This document shows positions 51,999-64,000 of a stretch of 64,000 nt of DNA, piece after piece (positions within the stretch are counted from its first letter, which is position 1; each line of letters opens with the position of its first letter). The notes under the pieces were generated by a model. That model was not told the DNA's origin. It searched no databases and saw only the letters and a list, made by a program, of their open reading frames with translations. The position numbers and the translations under genes are program-made. The stretch is from NCBI GenBank assembly GCA_905250075.1, contig CAJNOP010000031.1:367338-431337 (forward strand), given 5' to 3'. The stretch comes from Rotaria sp. Silwood1. Lineage: Eukaryota > Rotifera > Eurotatoria > Philodinida > Philodinidae.

Positions 51999-53088
51999 TC
52001 AACTGGTGTATGTTCTTGTTTCAACATTTTCTTCGCATAATGGTCTTCTTGGATGATCAACACCATATTCTTCATGCATTTCACTTAAATATGTTCCTAA
52101 TCCATCAAGTAATGGTTGATAATTGTCAAAAAAGAAAGCATTTATTTGAGCACCCAATATGATTATTATAGCAAAATAATAAAAAAATAGAAGAAGAATC
52201 ACAGCAAAACCAATTTGACCTTGATGAACATAATCAGATATTTATCTTACAAAAAAAACCTTTCATATGAGCAACTTACCAGTATAATTTCCCATAAATT
52301 TTCGTACATAAAGTGGAAATAAAATTATAAACACTTCAAGTATGCAAGCAGCAATTAATGCTCCACACCATGTAACTTTAAATGACATTTTTTTATTTGG
52401 CATATATAAATATATAAGTTCAAGGAAAATAAATGCGCAAAGTAATGAAAATATAATTCCAGCAGCAAACACTCCAAAACGACTACTACCACCGGGTATT
52501 GTACTTATTAATACAGATGGAGCTGAACTAAATGCAAGCATTACTGGAACAATAATAATGAAAACAAAAACTGCTCCAAACGCTAACACATTTGCATCAA
52601 GAAATGTTCGTTGAGGTACTCTATATATAATAGTCATACATTTTTGAATAGCAACAAACAATCGAGATGAACCAAATAATGCAAAAATAAGACCAATAAA
52701 GAAAATTACACCAGCTTCTTCTGATAATTGATTAAAAGCGATATCAACTATCTTTAAAAGACAAATAAATAGATTTTTCTTTTAAAATTTTTTCAAATTA
52801 AATATTTACTTGTTTGATACCACTATTTGTGGTATTATTGTTCGAAAATGAATTAATAATTTTATCTTTAATTTCTTGTTGTGCATAAGGATTATTTCTT
52901 AAAACTATACCTAGTATTCCAAAAAATGCTACAGCCATGGGAAGAAGAGATATTAATAAATTAAATGCTAGCATTGCTGCAAAATTTAATGACCAATCAT
53001 GAAGAAATTTTTTTAAAAAAAGACAAGCTATTTTCATTTTTTGTTGACCATGTTCAACAATAGTTGATGATTTTATTTTGTTTATCAT
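51999..53088 (-). CDS. YihY/BrkB family membrane protein of bacterial type, three exons
   Basis: Minus-strand exons are 53088-52810, 52751-52280 and 52219-51999. Phases agree; 323 aa. It shows the family plan: an N-terminal amphipathic segment, then LNFAAMLAFNLLISLLPMAVAFFGILGIV (conserved Ser-Leu-x-Pro in the first membrane helix), GLIFALFGSSRLFVAIQKCMTIIYRVPQR (typical 'S-x-x-F-x-x-x-x-x-x-x-N/Y-x-x-Y' region), and further helices including VFIIIVPVMLAF, FLELIYLYMPNKKMSFK (matching LY-x-x-P-N) and AIIIILGAQINAFFFDNY (matching GAQ-N). About six membrane helices. The family (once called ribonuclease BN, a name now rejected) is widespread in bacteria; the function is unresolved. Spliceosomal introns of 58 and 60 nt and host-like codon use show it is integrated in this genome. 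Horizontal acquisition is inferred. Confidence 0.87.
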
Positions 53089-56000
53089 TGTTTGTAGAAT
53101 TTTAATCGACTAAATAATAAATTCTATCTAAACAAATAATGATGAATCACTAGAAGAAAATTTTGTAAATTTTTACAAACTAAATATACAAGGAATATTG
53201 ATGATGAGATAGAATACAAAAGTAAGGACAAACTAAATGCATAAAAAGAAAAACGATGTGGTGTATATATGGTCTAGTGCAGAATACGAACATGAAAGAG
53301 CGAAGAATATCGAGAAACGAAAAATTATGTATGTGTGATTCATAATATGTAATATAATTGGGACAGCTGCTGTTTTTATTGAATACGACACATGTATTTA
53401 ACAATTAAATGATTGGCATGGAGGAAAAATATAATGAGAAATTGACTTGCGTAGGTTTGAGAGAAAGAGAAAAAAATCAAACAAGAAACTATTTAGTTAA
53501 GTGAAGTTTTTCCAATCGAAAAAATGATTCCTTCTACTGGATAATAGCCAAGGCAGAATGTAGTCGAATCATATAATCTGTTTATTGCAAAAAAAATGAG
53601 TCACTATAATATACAGGTGTATGGACAGTGTGATGAATATGGTAATAGCCCAGCAGGTTTGGGAATAATACATATGACGGAACGAAAAGAAAGTACATAT
53701 ATGTAAAGAAGGTAAATCACAATATAAAGAAGAACGCTACAAAAGTGTAAGATGAGAAAAATGATGTACTTTTATTAATTGACTTGTTTAATAGTGAAAG
53801 AAGAAAAATTACTAAAGAAACTGGAATTTACATGATATATAATATAATATCATTTGTGTTAATGTTTTGAAGGTATCGGCAATCGATTTTGTATATAAAA
53901 ACTTATATGTTAAAGATTCTGTTATATTTATATTGATGATTTATATCTTGTGGATAATAAAATACAAGTAGCGAGGGCGCCACCTGCCATTACAATATAC
54001 AGCCAGCTATCATATACGATCACCAGATACCTGCTTTCAAGCTTCTACCATTTTCTTAAGTTTTCCTGGTGAAAAAAAGTCCATATTTCTTGACTTGCAT
54101 TGCACGATTTAAAAAGGATTAGAAAAAATATATAATAAATATACTTAGAAATCTAATTATTTCTTTTAATCTTTCAGCAGTTTATATTACAGGCTCTTTT
54201 TATTTATCATTTAATTTATCTATAGCACATAGTTAAATAAAAATTCTTCTACTTTGACAGATAAGTCTTGTTAAGATAAAAAATGCAAATTTTCTTGTTG
54301 TAGTAATAACTCATTCTGATGCTTTTTCTTGATAATTATTTAAGTATCTGTTGGAATTGTCCTCGTCGTTGTTTTCCTTTGATTCGTTCGTTCTCGCCTT
54401 TCCTTGGTCCGGTTCAACGAATGTCTTGTTATTATTGTTCTACATTAGTTCTCTACATCTATAGTTGTATATTCAAGTAAAATCAGTAGTTCTAATAGGT
54501 TTGTATTGTTTAATACACATCTTTCATTGAAATCTGACTAGAGAACAAATAAACCGTGTAATAAGAAAAGTGTTGTAAGAGCAAAGAAAAATAAAAACTA
54601 CATCTAATAGTTCTTGTCCCATGGATTCAACATTCGTTTTCTATTTGAATTGTTGTTTCATGTGTTAATAGTTGTTATATAGGTTTCTCCATAGGATTAC
54701 ATACACGTTTGAAATTAAATTTCGGTAGTTCTTCATGAAGTATGGTTGTTTCTCGTCATTGTTTTACCGATATTCAGATGGAAAGATTATCTTTCATATT
54801 TGAAATTACGAATGATATCATATAAAAATAAATTAGTGCAAATATTCAGTGTAAGGTAATCTTGTTTTATCAACATAAATTCTTAAACTGTTAGTGTGAT
54901 ATATCAAGACAATATGCTATCTATAGAACCATAGTTTTGAATGTTCAAGATCATAATGTTGAATACGAAATTCAAAGAATAAAATTTTGATTGCATTATC
55001 GGTCTCTTTCATTAGTACTTCTATAAAAATGAAATCAAAAATTTGATAGACTCGATAGAAAAAAAAAAGAAAAATTTGATCTTTTTGATTTTTTCTAAAC
55101 CATGATCCATATAGCAGACAGAATAAGTAAATGAACTATGTCCAAACTCATGAATTATGAATGTCAAATATGATTGCAACATGTTAGATGACATCGTGAT
55201 CATAGTATTACTATAACAATGAAAGTCATTCATATTGAAAAGTTACATTCAAACTCATTCACCTCATGTCTTTATGTGCAGTATGTAAATTTCAAAATTT
55301 TGCTATTTTAAGAGAAATTCAAATTAAGTTTTGATTTATTCTATACATAGCAAATCCATGGAGACAATATAATTGATTCTTATTCGTTATTGAATATTTT
55401 CGATATTGAATATGAGAGATGCACTTTTTAACATGAGATAGAACATTGACACATATCTTATTGAAAACTCTAGAATAATTTGTATACACCATTTTAGATT
55501 GTTTCTTTTCCGTTTTTTAAGTATTTCTGTGCTGAAGTTCAAGTGTAACTCATTAAATTATTCTTTTCTAATTTGAACACAAGAAAATTAATTGATGATG
55601 ATGATGACAGATTTCATTAGTGATACGTTACATTACAGTGAAGAAAGAAAATATTTGATTCAAACTCAACTAATATTTGATAATACTATCTTACAATGAA
55701 AATCGAAATCATAATTATGTGATTATCAATATGGACAAAATCAAATCTTTGCACTTACTTCTTGTTCATAATGAACATCCAATTTGTGCAGATGACTGCT
55801 ACCTCTAGACTTGTCGTTTCTCAAAACTATAAAAAAGACAAATTAATTGCGGTGTTTTTTACGTAAAAATAAATAAATAAAATGTTAATAAATATAGCAA
55901 TGCTTAAAATTATAAGAATAAGGTAATTTTGTTCTTTTTCAGTGATGCCAAGTACCTAACTAACATTCAAATATTGATTTAAATAGTTAATAAAGTTCTT

Positions 56001-56490
56001 TATCAAATGTATCATACATTAAGATACCATAACTTAATTATGTTGAAATGTTTTCTAAAAATCTAACTATCATAGTTTCCAAATCACAGAAGGCAAAATA
56101 GGAGTTCTAGTTGAATGATATCTTTTAGAAGAGCACAAATCTGTTTAAGAAAATAAGAGATCGTCGTGTTTTTTTACGACTTTGCGTTAAGCAGTTACAA
56201 GCACCAAGAAAAAAAAACACAAAAACATGTTTTCTTCAGAATTTTATACTCTTTCATATAGTATTGATAATAACAAATGCTTATACTATCTTGTACGATT
56301 TAAAAACTATCTCACATAGCTCGGCTGCGAATTCTTGGTATATCGTACATCGAACAAAGAACTTTATTAGCCGTTCAAACTCATTACTTGCATTTTAGGT
56401 AAATAGTTGGTATCAGAGAAAAAAAAAGTCAACACTTATATGATTTCTCTAATGTTGAACATTAGTCTATTTGAACCATAGAACAGTTAA
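53089..56490. other. Gene-poor 3.4-kb region
   Basis: It includes the upstream region of the YihY-like gene and the 3' flank of the helical-repeat gene. A CT-rich stretch near 54350-54430 and a GATGATGATGATGA run near 55596 were seen. Frames at 53180-53404 and 55021-55233 (minus) are AT-driven and lack motifs. No repeat with clear ends was found. Confidence 0.4.
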
Positions 56491-59400
56491 TTAAGTGTCA
56501 TCAGCATAAAGAGTTCCATCTGGTCTCCAAGGTATTGTATATTCAAGTACTTGCTGACGTAATATTAAATTCGAACTTTGTCTCATTTGACGAAGAAGAA
56601 CTTGACATTGTTGTTTATCAACACTTGCTTTATTAAATACTTGATTTTTCAATAAATCAAAAACGAACAATGGTTGATCTTTTTCATTGATAAACCATAG
56701 AGCTAGATGAAATTTTTCATCGATACTCAATTGTTGTACGAAAGGACAAGATCCATTATTATCACCGAGATACGATGCTAATTTAACAAGTATATATTCA
56801 AAATAGACAGGAGATAAGTATTGTTGAAAAATAATTAATATTTCTTCTAGATCTTCTTTGTTTTGAGCCAATATCATTAATAATCTTCCAGCTAAATGAG
56901 CTCTTGTTACTTGACATTTAAGAATGGATAGAGCCAAAGAATGAAAATATTCTCGTTGTTCTTGATCAGTCTCACCAAGTGAAGAAATAAAAATATCTAA
57001 AAGTTCGTTAATACGACGATAAATTAGTAAATCACTTTGATCATCAAGATTATTTTGATCTAAATCTAACTTTTTTTCGTAATCGATCATGGATTGAATA
57101 AAATTAATAATATCATTGGATGATATTCTAAAAGAAAAAGCCGTTAAACACAATCTAACTGTTGTTGTTAATAATCCGAAGATTGTTTTATTCTATCTAT
57201 TGTACGACATTTTTGCTTCACCATCGCTTTACTTAATCCTTCAGAAATGGAAAAAAGTATTATAATGGCATGTTATTGATGTACGATCTGAGACTATAAA
57301 TCAATTTCCTTCTTTCGAATTCCTACCGTTTTCTGAACTTTCCAGTGGAAATCTGTCGGAAATTCTCGGGTTCTGGGTATGGTAATCACTGACAAGAGAT
57401 ATCCTTTCGGAGAGGGAAGAAATATATCTAAATTTTCACCCTTCTACTTCAACACTCCTTCTAGATCATATTTCGCAAAATACAAGATTTTTTAATTCAA
57501 TAAAGTCTTGTATTATACATAAAAGGTAACTCACTTCTTTAATTTATAAAATTCTAATATTTTTTCAAAAGCTTTCTTCCATAATATATTAGCATTTTTA
57601 TCAAATTGAATACATAATTGTCTAGCTTTTTCTATGACTATGCTAATATTACAATATTCACTATCAAGTAGAGGCCAAGCCCATATACGTGCTGATAATG
57701 ATGTTGGATGATCAATAATTTTCATTTGAATTCGTTGAACAAAAATTTGAAGAAGTTTAGTAGATGAATCTTTTAATCCAATTGATGGTCGACGAATTCC
57801 TTTATCATTTGCACCAAAGAGAGCTAATACTACTGGATCAAAGTCATCATATGCAGCTTGTTCAAGAATTGACCAAACTATTGATGTATCATCCTTTATA
57901 TTCGATTCATGAATAAAATCAAGTAGAACTTTGATAAGACAAGTACGAATATTTGGATGAGGTCGACTATCCCATAAAGGTTTTAAAACTGATGTTATCA
58001 ACATTGAATTAAAACGATATTCAACTAATAAACGTAGCATTGCTTTGTTGGCCGTAATACCTAATGAGAAAAAAAAAAACAAATTGAAACTATATTATTT
58101 ATCATTAGACTGATATTTATTCACCTAATTTTGAAAGATGTTCACTATGAATAAATTCGATAAAATGTTGTAAAAAATATTGATCAGTCACTTTTTGTGA
58201 AATACTTAACATAGCATTTCTAACATATGTAGCATTCGATGCATTCAATTTCTCTTTGAGTCGATCGAATTGTTTATATAAATCTTGTGGAAATAAATCA
58301 AAAGTAGCTGGTAAAGATAAAATATAATGATGAAGTACTTGAATATTTGCACCACGACCAGAATTATTACTTGAAGAAGTATCATTTGTTATCGACGAAA
58401 AAATATTTTGATTTTTCTCAATCCATTCAAGTGTATAATGATATGTATAAGTTAAACGACTAAGAATATGTAATGCTTTCAATTTTTCAAGATTAGATAC
58501 ATCTGTATCCTAACAAAAATAAAAATAACTTTCTTATATATTGATGATAATATTGAACAGGATTAAATTAATTACCTGAAGATAATCATTTAATATAATT
58601 TTTGTTATATGTTCTTGTTGTTGTCCTGTTAATTGATAATAATAATTATTCAATATATGTATATTTAATCCGGGTAATTTTTTATTTTCTATATTTGAAT
58701 TAAAATTAGTTTGTTCTTTTGAAAGTTTATTGATATCAATACATTTTTCATCTTCGAGAAGTTTATCGATTAATTGTCGATATTGTTGAGAACATAAAAT
58801 AGTACGTTGAATATCAATATGATAGAAAAATATTTGATCAATATCATTTAATAAATGATGAATACGTTCTAATCGAGTTGATTTTGGTTTAAGAAATAAT
58901 GAAATTAAAAAACAATGTTCATTAATATCAAATGCCAATTGAAGTTGTTTTGAATAACGTAAATGTTCAAAAAAGAATGAATAAAGAAAAGAATCAATTT
59001 GTGTTAAACGCCAAGCATCTTTGAAACATTTCATTAATAAATTATTTATTTCGGTTATCAAACATTTTGAAATTAATTTCGGAAATATATCTGATATTAA
59101 AATATTTGCAAAAAGATTACGTGCCATTGGTAATGATCGAGATAATAATACATTATCATAGGGAAAATTACCATTCACTGAATAATATCTAAACAATTAA
59201 ATACATATTATTTTTTTCAGTTGATAGTAAATTGTTAGAAGTTCATCAGACATAAAGCTCATCGGATAGGTCCCACTTTCGTCGAATTCGAGTTCGAAAA
59301 TTTTGCATTCGATAGTCTCTAGTCATCTGAGAAATGTATAGGTTGTGCTAGTCACTCAATACAAAAAACTGGAAAAGAGCACCTCATATCTTCGAAGCAA

Positions 59401-62135
59401 ATTTTCAATGTTGATTAGAAAGTTTCACTGAGAACATCAAGAAGTATTACTCGACCGGATCTCAATCTAAAAGTTTCGATTTCGGTAGAGGTTCTAAACA
59501 GATTCAAGTTCAATATTTACACCAAATAGACAAAAGAACTGTTCCGACAGTCCAGTTCTTCGAACTAGTCTGTCCAAAAAAACTTGGTTCTGTTTTAACA
59601 ATAGCGTTTCAGTAATAGAACAAACGTATTTTGATACCCGACGGTGGCATTCTCAAAATAGAACGAAATTCTTTATTGTCGACAATGTCCTGCTTTAAAA
59701 CGTAGAACAAATATGATTTGGACAATTCAGTTTCGAACAGAGATGTCCATCGCGGCTGAAAATCTGCCGCTGCCGCGCCGCGACGGTTTATAAAAAAATG
59801 TTGCCGCGACGCTGCCGCACCGCGATGACTTATAAAAGAAACGCTGCCGCGTCGCTGCCGCGTCGCTGCCGCGTCGCTGCCGCGATGAATTATAAAATAA
59901 ACGTGCCGCCACCGCGCCGCTGCCGCGACGGTTTTCAAAAAAGTGTTTCTAATTTCACTGCTGTGACTATATTTGACCAGAAATATAGGTACTAGTCCAT
60001 CAGATTTATTCAATATCAGGGCGTTTCATTTGTAAATCCTGGAATTCTATTAAATTCATACAGTTTTTCAATGTTCTCCAAAAAAACCCTGCCGCTGCCG
60101 CGATGGTTTTTTAAAAAACCTGCCGCTACCGCGCCGCTGCCGCGATGACTTTTTAAAAAATCTGCCGCTGCCGCGGTGATTTTTTAAAAAAACCTGCCGC
60201 TGCCGCGGTGGACATCTCTGGTTTCGAAGTAGAATTGAACTTATCGACTTCGATAAATGATATCTAAGAGATTAGTTTTGTATTCTAATTGTTTTTTTCA
60301 CTTACCGTTTAATAATCTTGCTAGCAAATTCTTGTATTTTCTTCTGTTTTTCTTTATTTTGATCATGTTCTGCTTGAACTAACAATAAAAATCCATATGC
60401 AAGTATAGTTTCTACTGTAGTTGGTGTTTTTTGTAAATGATTAAAAGCAATATCCATAATTTCCTCAATTGTATTAAAATTATCTGGTAAATATTCTAAA
60501 TGGAATTGATCATTATATTGAGATAAATTTCGTAGAAAATATTCAATAACACTCAATTGTTCATTGATAAATCGTTTTTTAATCCATTGAAGAACATTAT
60601 TTACACTTTTTTGATCTGCTGAAACAGCACATTGAAGAAATAATGAATACATTCGTTTTCTTGTATTAGCATCTGAACCATATTGTTGAAAAAGAGATAA
60701 AAATTGATTGAAAATTTCTGAATTCATAAATTCATAACGAAGCAAAGATGCACGTTGTTCAGGACTAATTAATTCAGATTGATTCAATTGTTCAACTAAA
60801 TATCGAGTTAATGGATTTCTTAATTCTGGATAATCATTTAATATACATAAATCAGTTTCTGTAGCATTTCTTAACAATTTTCTTAGAAACTCTTCTTTAC
60901 CAATACGTTTTTCAACGACAATATCAAAAAACCATCTGCGTTGTTGACGAAGAGCCGACATTTTATGTGATATTACATCATTGCCTAACATATAGGAAAC
61001 GAGATGGTTTGTATCATTCAGAGACCAATTACATGTATCATATAATGTAAAAAAGAGACGAATAGAATTCTCTATTGAAAATGAACGAGGAAATAGAAAA
61101 GTAGAAAGTTGTATGCCTGAAGAATCCCATGATGTTTCGTATTTAATTATACCTAAAAAAAGATGAAAAAAAAACAAATCTGAAGACGTCAAGTTAATAT
61201 TATTTAATAAACCTGGTTGATGAGAAGCAACTAATGTTATTAATTGAATCATTTCATCTGGAGCTTTATCAAACATTCTTTTTACTTCGGATACAATATA
61301 TTCTGGTAAAAGTCTTTTATGTTTTTCTAATCGATGAACATGTTCAATTGCAAAATGACACATTGCTTTAGGTTCTTTTCTTGCTAATAATTCAAATAAT
61401 TCTTTATTATCTCGATAATATTTTAATAATATATCATTATTTGTATATTTATCTATTAAATCACCTTTAATTAAATGAATAACAATAAGTGGTTGATAAC
61501 GAATTAATTTCGAATGAAATGAAGATGAAAAATGAATTTGACTATAACGTGTCAATGACCATTGTGAAAGAAGTTTCATTATTTGATTTGTTGAACAGAA
61601 TGGTAATGTATGAGCATCAATATTAAATTCATCATGATGATAGAATTTAGTCAAATGACAAGCAAGTTCATAGAAAAATGATGAAGATATTTTTAAACAA
61701 TGAATATTATGAAGATATTTAAGAATTTGATGTTTTATACTAAAAATATATATTCAAACATATCTTTTCTTTTTTTTAAAATTATTTCAAAAAAAAATGA
61801 ACATACAATCGAGGAATAGTTGAATCTGTAATTGTTTCAACTACAAATTGATGAACTTGTTTTTCATCATGTTGAAGTCGAAGCCATGCTTTTCCAGCAT
61901 CAGCACGTTGACGAATTGGTAATGAATTATTTTTAAAGATTTCGAAAAGATTTGTTTGATTTTTTGTTGATTTCGATAGAAATATCAACATTTGTAAATC
62001 ATTATAAGATTTAATAGATAAACTTTTTAAATATATTTCGATTTCTCTTTTGTCAACTAAAGATAATATATAGTTGAGACGATCAGTTGATGATCCTTCA
62101 TATTTTAATAATTCATATTTTTCAATCAATGACAT
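56491..62135 (-). CDS. Large helical-repeat protein of unknown family, six exons, 1307 aa
   Basis: Minus-strand exons are 62135-61807, 61739-60306, 59188-58576, 58509-58125, 58060-57535 and 57127-56491. Phases agree from ATG to TAA. The product is almost wholly predicted alpha-helical with Leu/Ile-rich 35-45 residue periods. Segments such as LPIRQRADAGKAWLRLQHDEKQVHQFV near residue 75-100 and CQVTRAHLAGRLLMILAQN near the C-terminal part look like HEAT/ARM-type solenoid helices. No signal peptide or membrane segment and no catalytic motif were seen. The end WRPDGTLYADDT is distinctive. I do not recognise the family. Introns are 64-74 nt except intron 2 (1117 nt, with a hAT MITE) and the last one (407 nt). 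Possibly a scaffold; function not assigned. Confidence 0.8.
59235..59335. repeat. Possible decayed MITE fragment
   Basis: AAGCTCATCGGATAGGTCCC, TCGAATTCGAGTTCG, AAAATTTT and a closing AGTCTCTAG vaguely recall the GC-block and AAAATTTT design of the element at 4238. It lies in the same intron as the intact MITE at 59738. Weak evidence. Confidence 0.25.
59738..60220. mobile_element. hAT MITE with CTGCCG arrays, 483 bp
   Basis: It lies in intron 2 of the helical-repeat gene. Inverted ends are CAGAGATGTCCATCGCGGC on the left and, complemented, CAGAGATGTCCACCGCGGC on the right. A perfect 8-bp duplication GTTTCGAA flanks it (59730-59737 and 60221-60228). The interior alternates GC-rich blocks of CTGCCG/CCGCGACG units with short A/T spacers such as TTATAAAA and TTTTTTAAAAAA, plus a unique middle of about 140 bp. 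Frames crossing it (59609-60013 and others, Ala/Arg-rich) result from the repeats. Confidence 0.93.
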
Positions 62136-64000
62136 TTTGAATTACAAAAGAAAAATTCAATAATGATCTGCAATAAATAAAAAACATTTTGTATAGATAA
62201 GTACTTGATTGAGTCCATCAAATAACTATATCTATTTATCATTTGAAAACATATAATAACTCAAGGTAATATTTTCATCTTCACAATCTACCATGTATTA
62301 AAGGGGAAGTATAGTAAAAAAACAAAAAAAAGGAAAGTCTGTGTCAATTATCATGAAATATAAATTCTTATAAACCTTATCATTCAAGGTTGATCAATAG
62401 AACACTATTGACACAAGATAGACACATATAAAAAATAATCTTATAAGTCAAAATATCCCACCAATACTCGAAAAGGTTTTTTTTTTCTTCTAAGAACAAT
62501 CATATGTTTCGAACTTAATTTAATTGTTATAAGAATTATTTTTTATTGAGACAAAAAAAGAAACCATCAATGCTGATTATATGTGAGTGACAGATTTAAC
62601 GAAAGTCACAAGACAGTATGATACATATAGTCATTATTATTTTTGTCCAATGATATATTCAAGTAACACTACATACTTGTTCAAAAAATAAATAGTGACT
62701 GTTTTATTTTTTGTTGACTGAATAAAAATTTACAAAAAATCGATTCGAATTTGATGAAGACAGTGATGCAATTGAAATTCAAAATGTCATCAAATTTCTA
62801 ATTGATTGTAATTGCAATCTAGTTATTGAATTGCATATTTCAAAAAAATAGTTTTTTGTACAATTTACAAGATAATAATTTTCTTTAAATGTAAACATTT
62901 TCGAAATGATAAAATTTCAGACGGTACATATCAATTATTAAAATTGTTATCATTTTCATTTATTTCTGCATTTAACATCTTTTTTAAATTATTTCAATTT
63001 TCTCAACAATATACGATAAATTTATAACAATCAGAGTTTGTGAGTTCCACATTTTAGTCTCTTATGAGGCTTCACTGACAAGTTCTCATATTTTGCTCAA
63101 ATTTGAGTCCATCGCAATATTCAATCAACCTGCTGTTATCGATATTTTTCTATTTAGAAAATGTTCTGTCCAGTACATTGAGACCTCTGATATCTAAATT
63201 AAATATTGATAACATATTCAAGTAGTATTTGACTTGAAAAATTTTTCCATATTGAATTTACATGATCATGGTCTATAGAACAATAAAACACCTATGTAAA
63301 CATTTATTTATCATCATTCTCTTCGTGCCACAAATTTTTAAATTTCTCAGAAAAACTCATATTGTTAAACACATGAAATAGGAACATATGGTAATAAATG
63401 TTATTTCAAGCTTTCTTATTTTCAATTGTGTATATTTTTTTTTATGTATTCAATATTTCACAATTTAAACGATAGGAAGAAAATAAAATTTTAGATATTT
63501 AAGTTAATATTTCATCTAGCATAGAGACCAAGGTGCAATGTTCCTCTGCGAAGTGTATGATTATTGTCCCCCATACACAATGTGTTTGTACTTCTAAAAA
63601 TAGATATTCGTCTTCCTAAGTTTTTGAATCATCTCTTCAGAAAAAAAAATCTAGATGCGACACTGACTTACTTCCCCCGAAAACATGAGCGAAGTGAAAA
63701 TTGATTCATGAAAAAGTTTTTTTTATATTTTTTATGATCAACAATCATTTGAATATATCATAACATATCTCTAACAATATGCCTATTATTTTGTAATAAA
63801 AATCGGAAAAAAGACAAAAGGTTTGAAGGATAAAAACGTGATAGATATGATTCGGATATTGTTAATGTGTTTTTTTCTTTTCGCATCCCATTATTCAGAA
63901 TAACTCATGCAAAGCAAAATAAAAAAGTGAATCACACAAAAAAAATGTTTGATTCTAAAAGAACAATCATAAATTAGTGTTCGATGTTTTGATTGATATT
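62136..64000. other. Right edge, no gene recognised
   Basis: The left part is the upstream region of the helical-repeat gene. The rest is AT-rich with stops in all frames on both strands; no repeat with clear ends or RNA gene was seen. Confidence 0.45.

Noticed and set aside
59609-60013. 134-codon Arg/Ala-rich frame
   Set aside because: Arises from CTGCCG/CCGCGA repeats of the MITE in an intron.

Overview
This is a 64-kb piece of an AT-rich animal nuclear genome. The genes are split by short introns (mostly 50-70 nt, GT-AG) and dense in small non-autonomous DNA transposons. The best guess is a bdelloid rotifer, perhaps a Rotaria-type species. The reasons are strongly conserved metazoan genes (UNC13, CACTN, tubby, C18orf32, LDAH), multi-TIR and kinesin-light-chain-like TPR proteins of the kind expanded in bdelloids, and an intron-bearing gene for a bacterial-type YihY/BrkB membrane protein. 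The taxon is an inference.

Layout. 831-1249 (-): C18orf32/UPF0729. 2371-6094 (-): a complete nine-exon cactin gene with a hAT MITE in one intron. 6794-34973 (+): a complete UNC13/Munc13 gene, 30 exons in the long form, whose frames close exactly from ATG to TGA (1639 aa). It also shows two internal alternative first exons (20058 and 26067) and two in-frame optional exons. Inside its introns lie two intronless same-strand genes, LDAH (21713-22591) and a 269-codon orphan ORF (23925-24734). Its long 5' introns carry many MITEs, foldback repeats and SINE-like repeats.

36078-36985 (+): a TPR protein interrupted by a 10-N assembly gap, probably an ADP-ribosyltransferase/TPR protein whose middle is missing. 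40230-44065 (+): a seven-exon, 677-aa protein with an acylation-type N-terminus, three TIR-like modules and a Cys/His-rich C-terminus. 44985-45674 (+): a GNAT-like protein. 46797-48449 (-): a tubby-like protein that has lost the phosphoinositide-binding Lys/Arg pair. 51999-53088 (-): the YihY/BrkB-like protein. 56491-62135 (-): a 1307-aa helical-repeat protein of unknown family. Two decayed gene relics lie at 38721-39287 and 50230-51282.

The most unusual features are a TIR/TPR neighbourhood that may be a signalling or immune cluster, the UNC13 locus with three promoters and nested genes, and hAT MITEs built from alternating GC-rich hexamer blocks and A/T spacers, three of them with perfect 8-bp target duplications. 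All exon structures come from reading splice signals and checking phase. No alignment or transcript data were available, and family names rest on recognised motifs.
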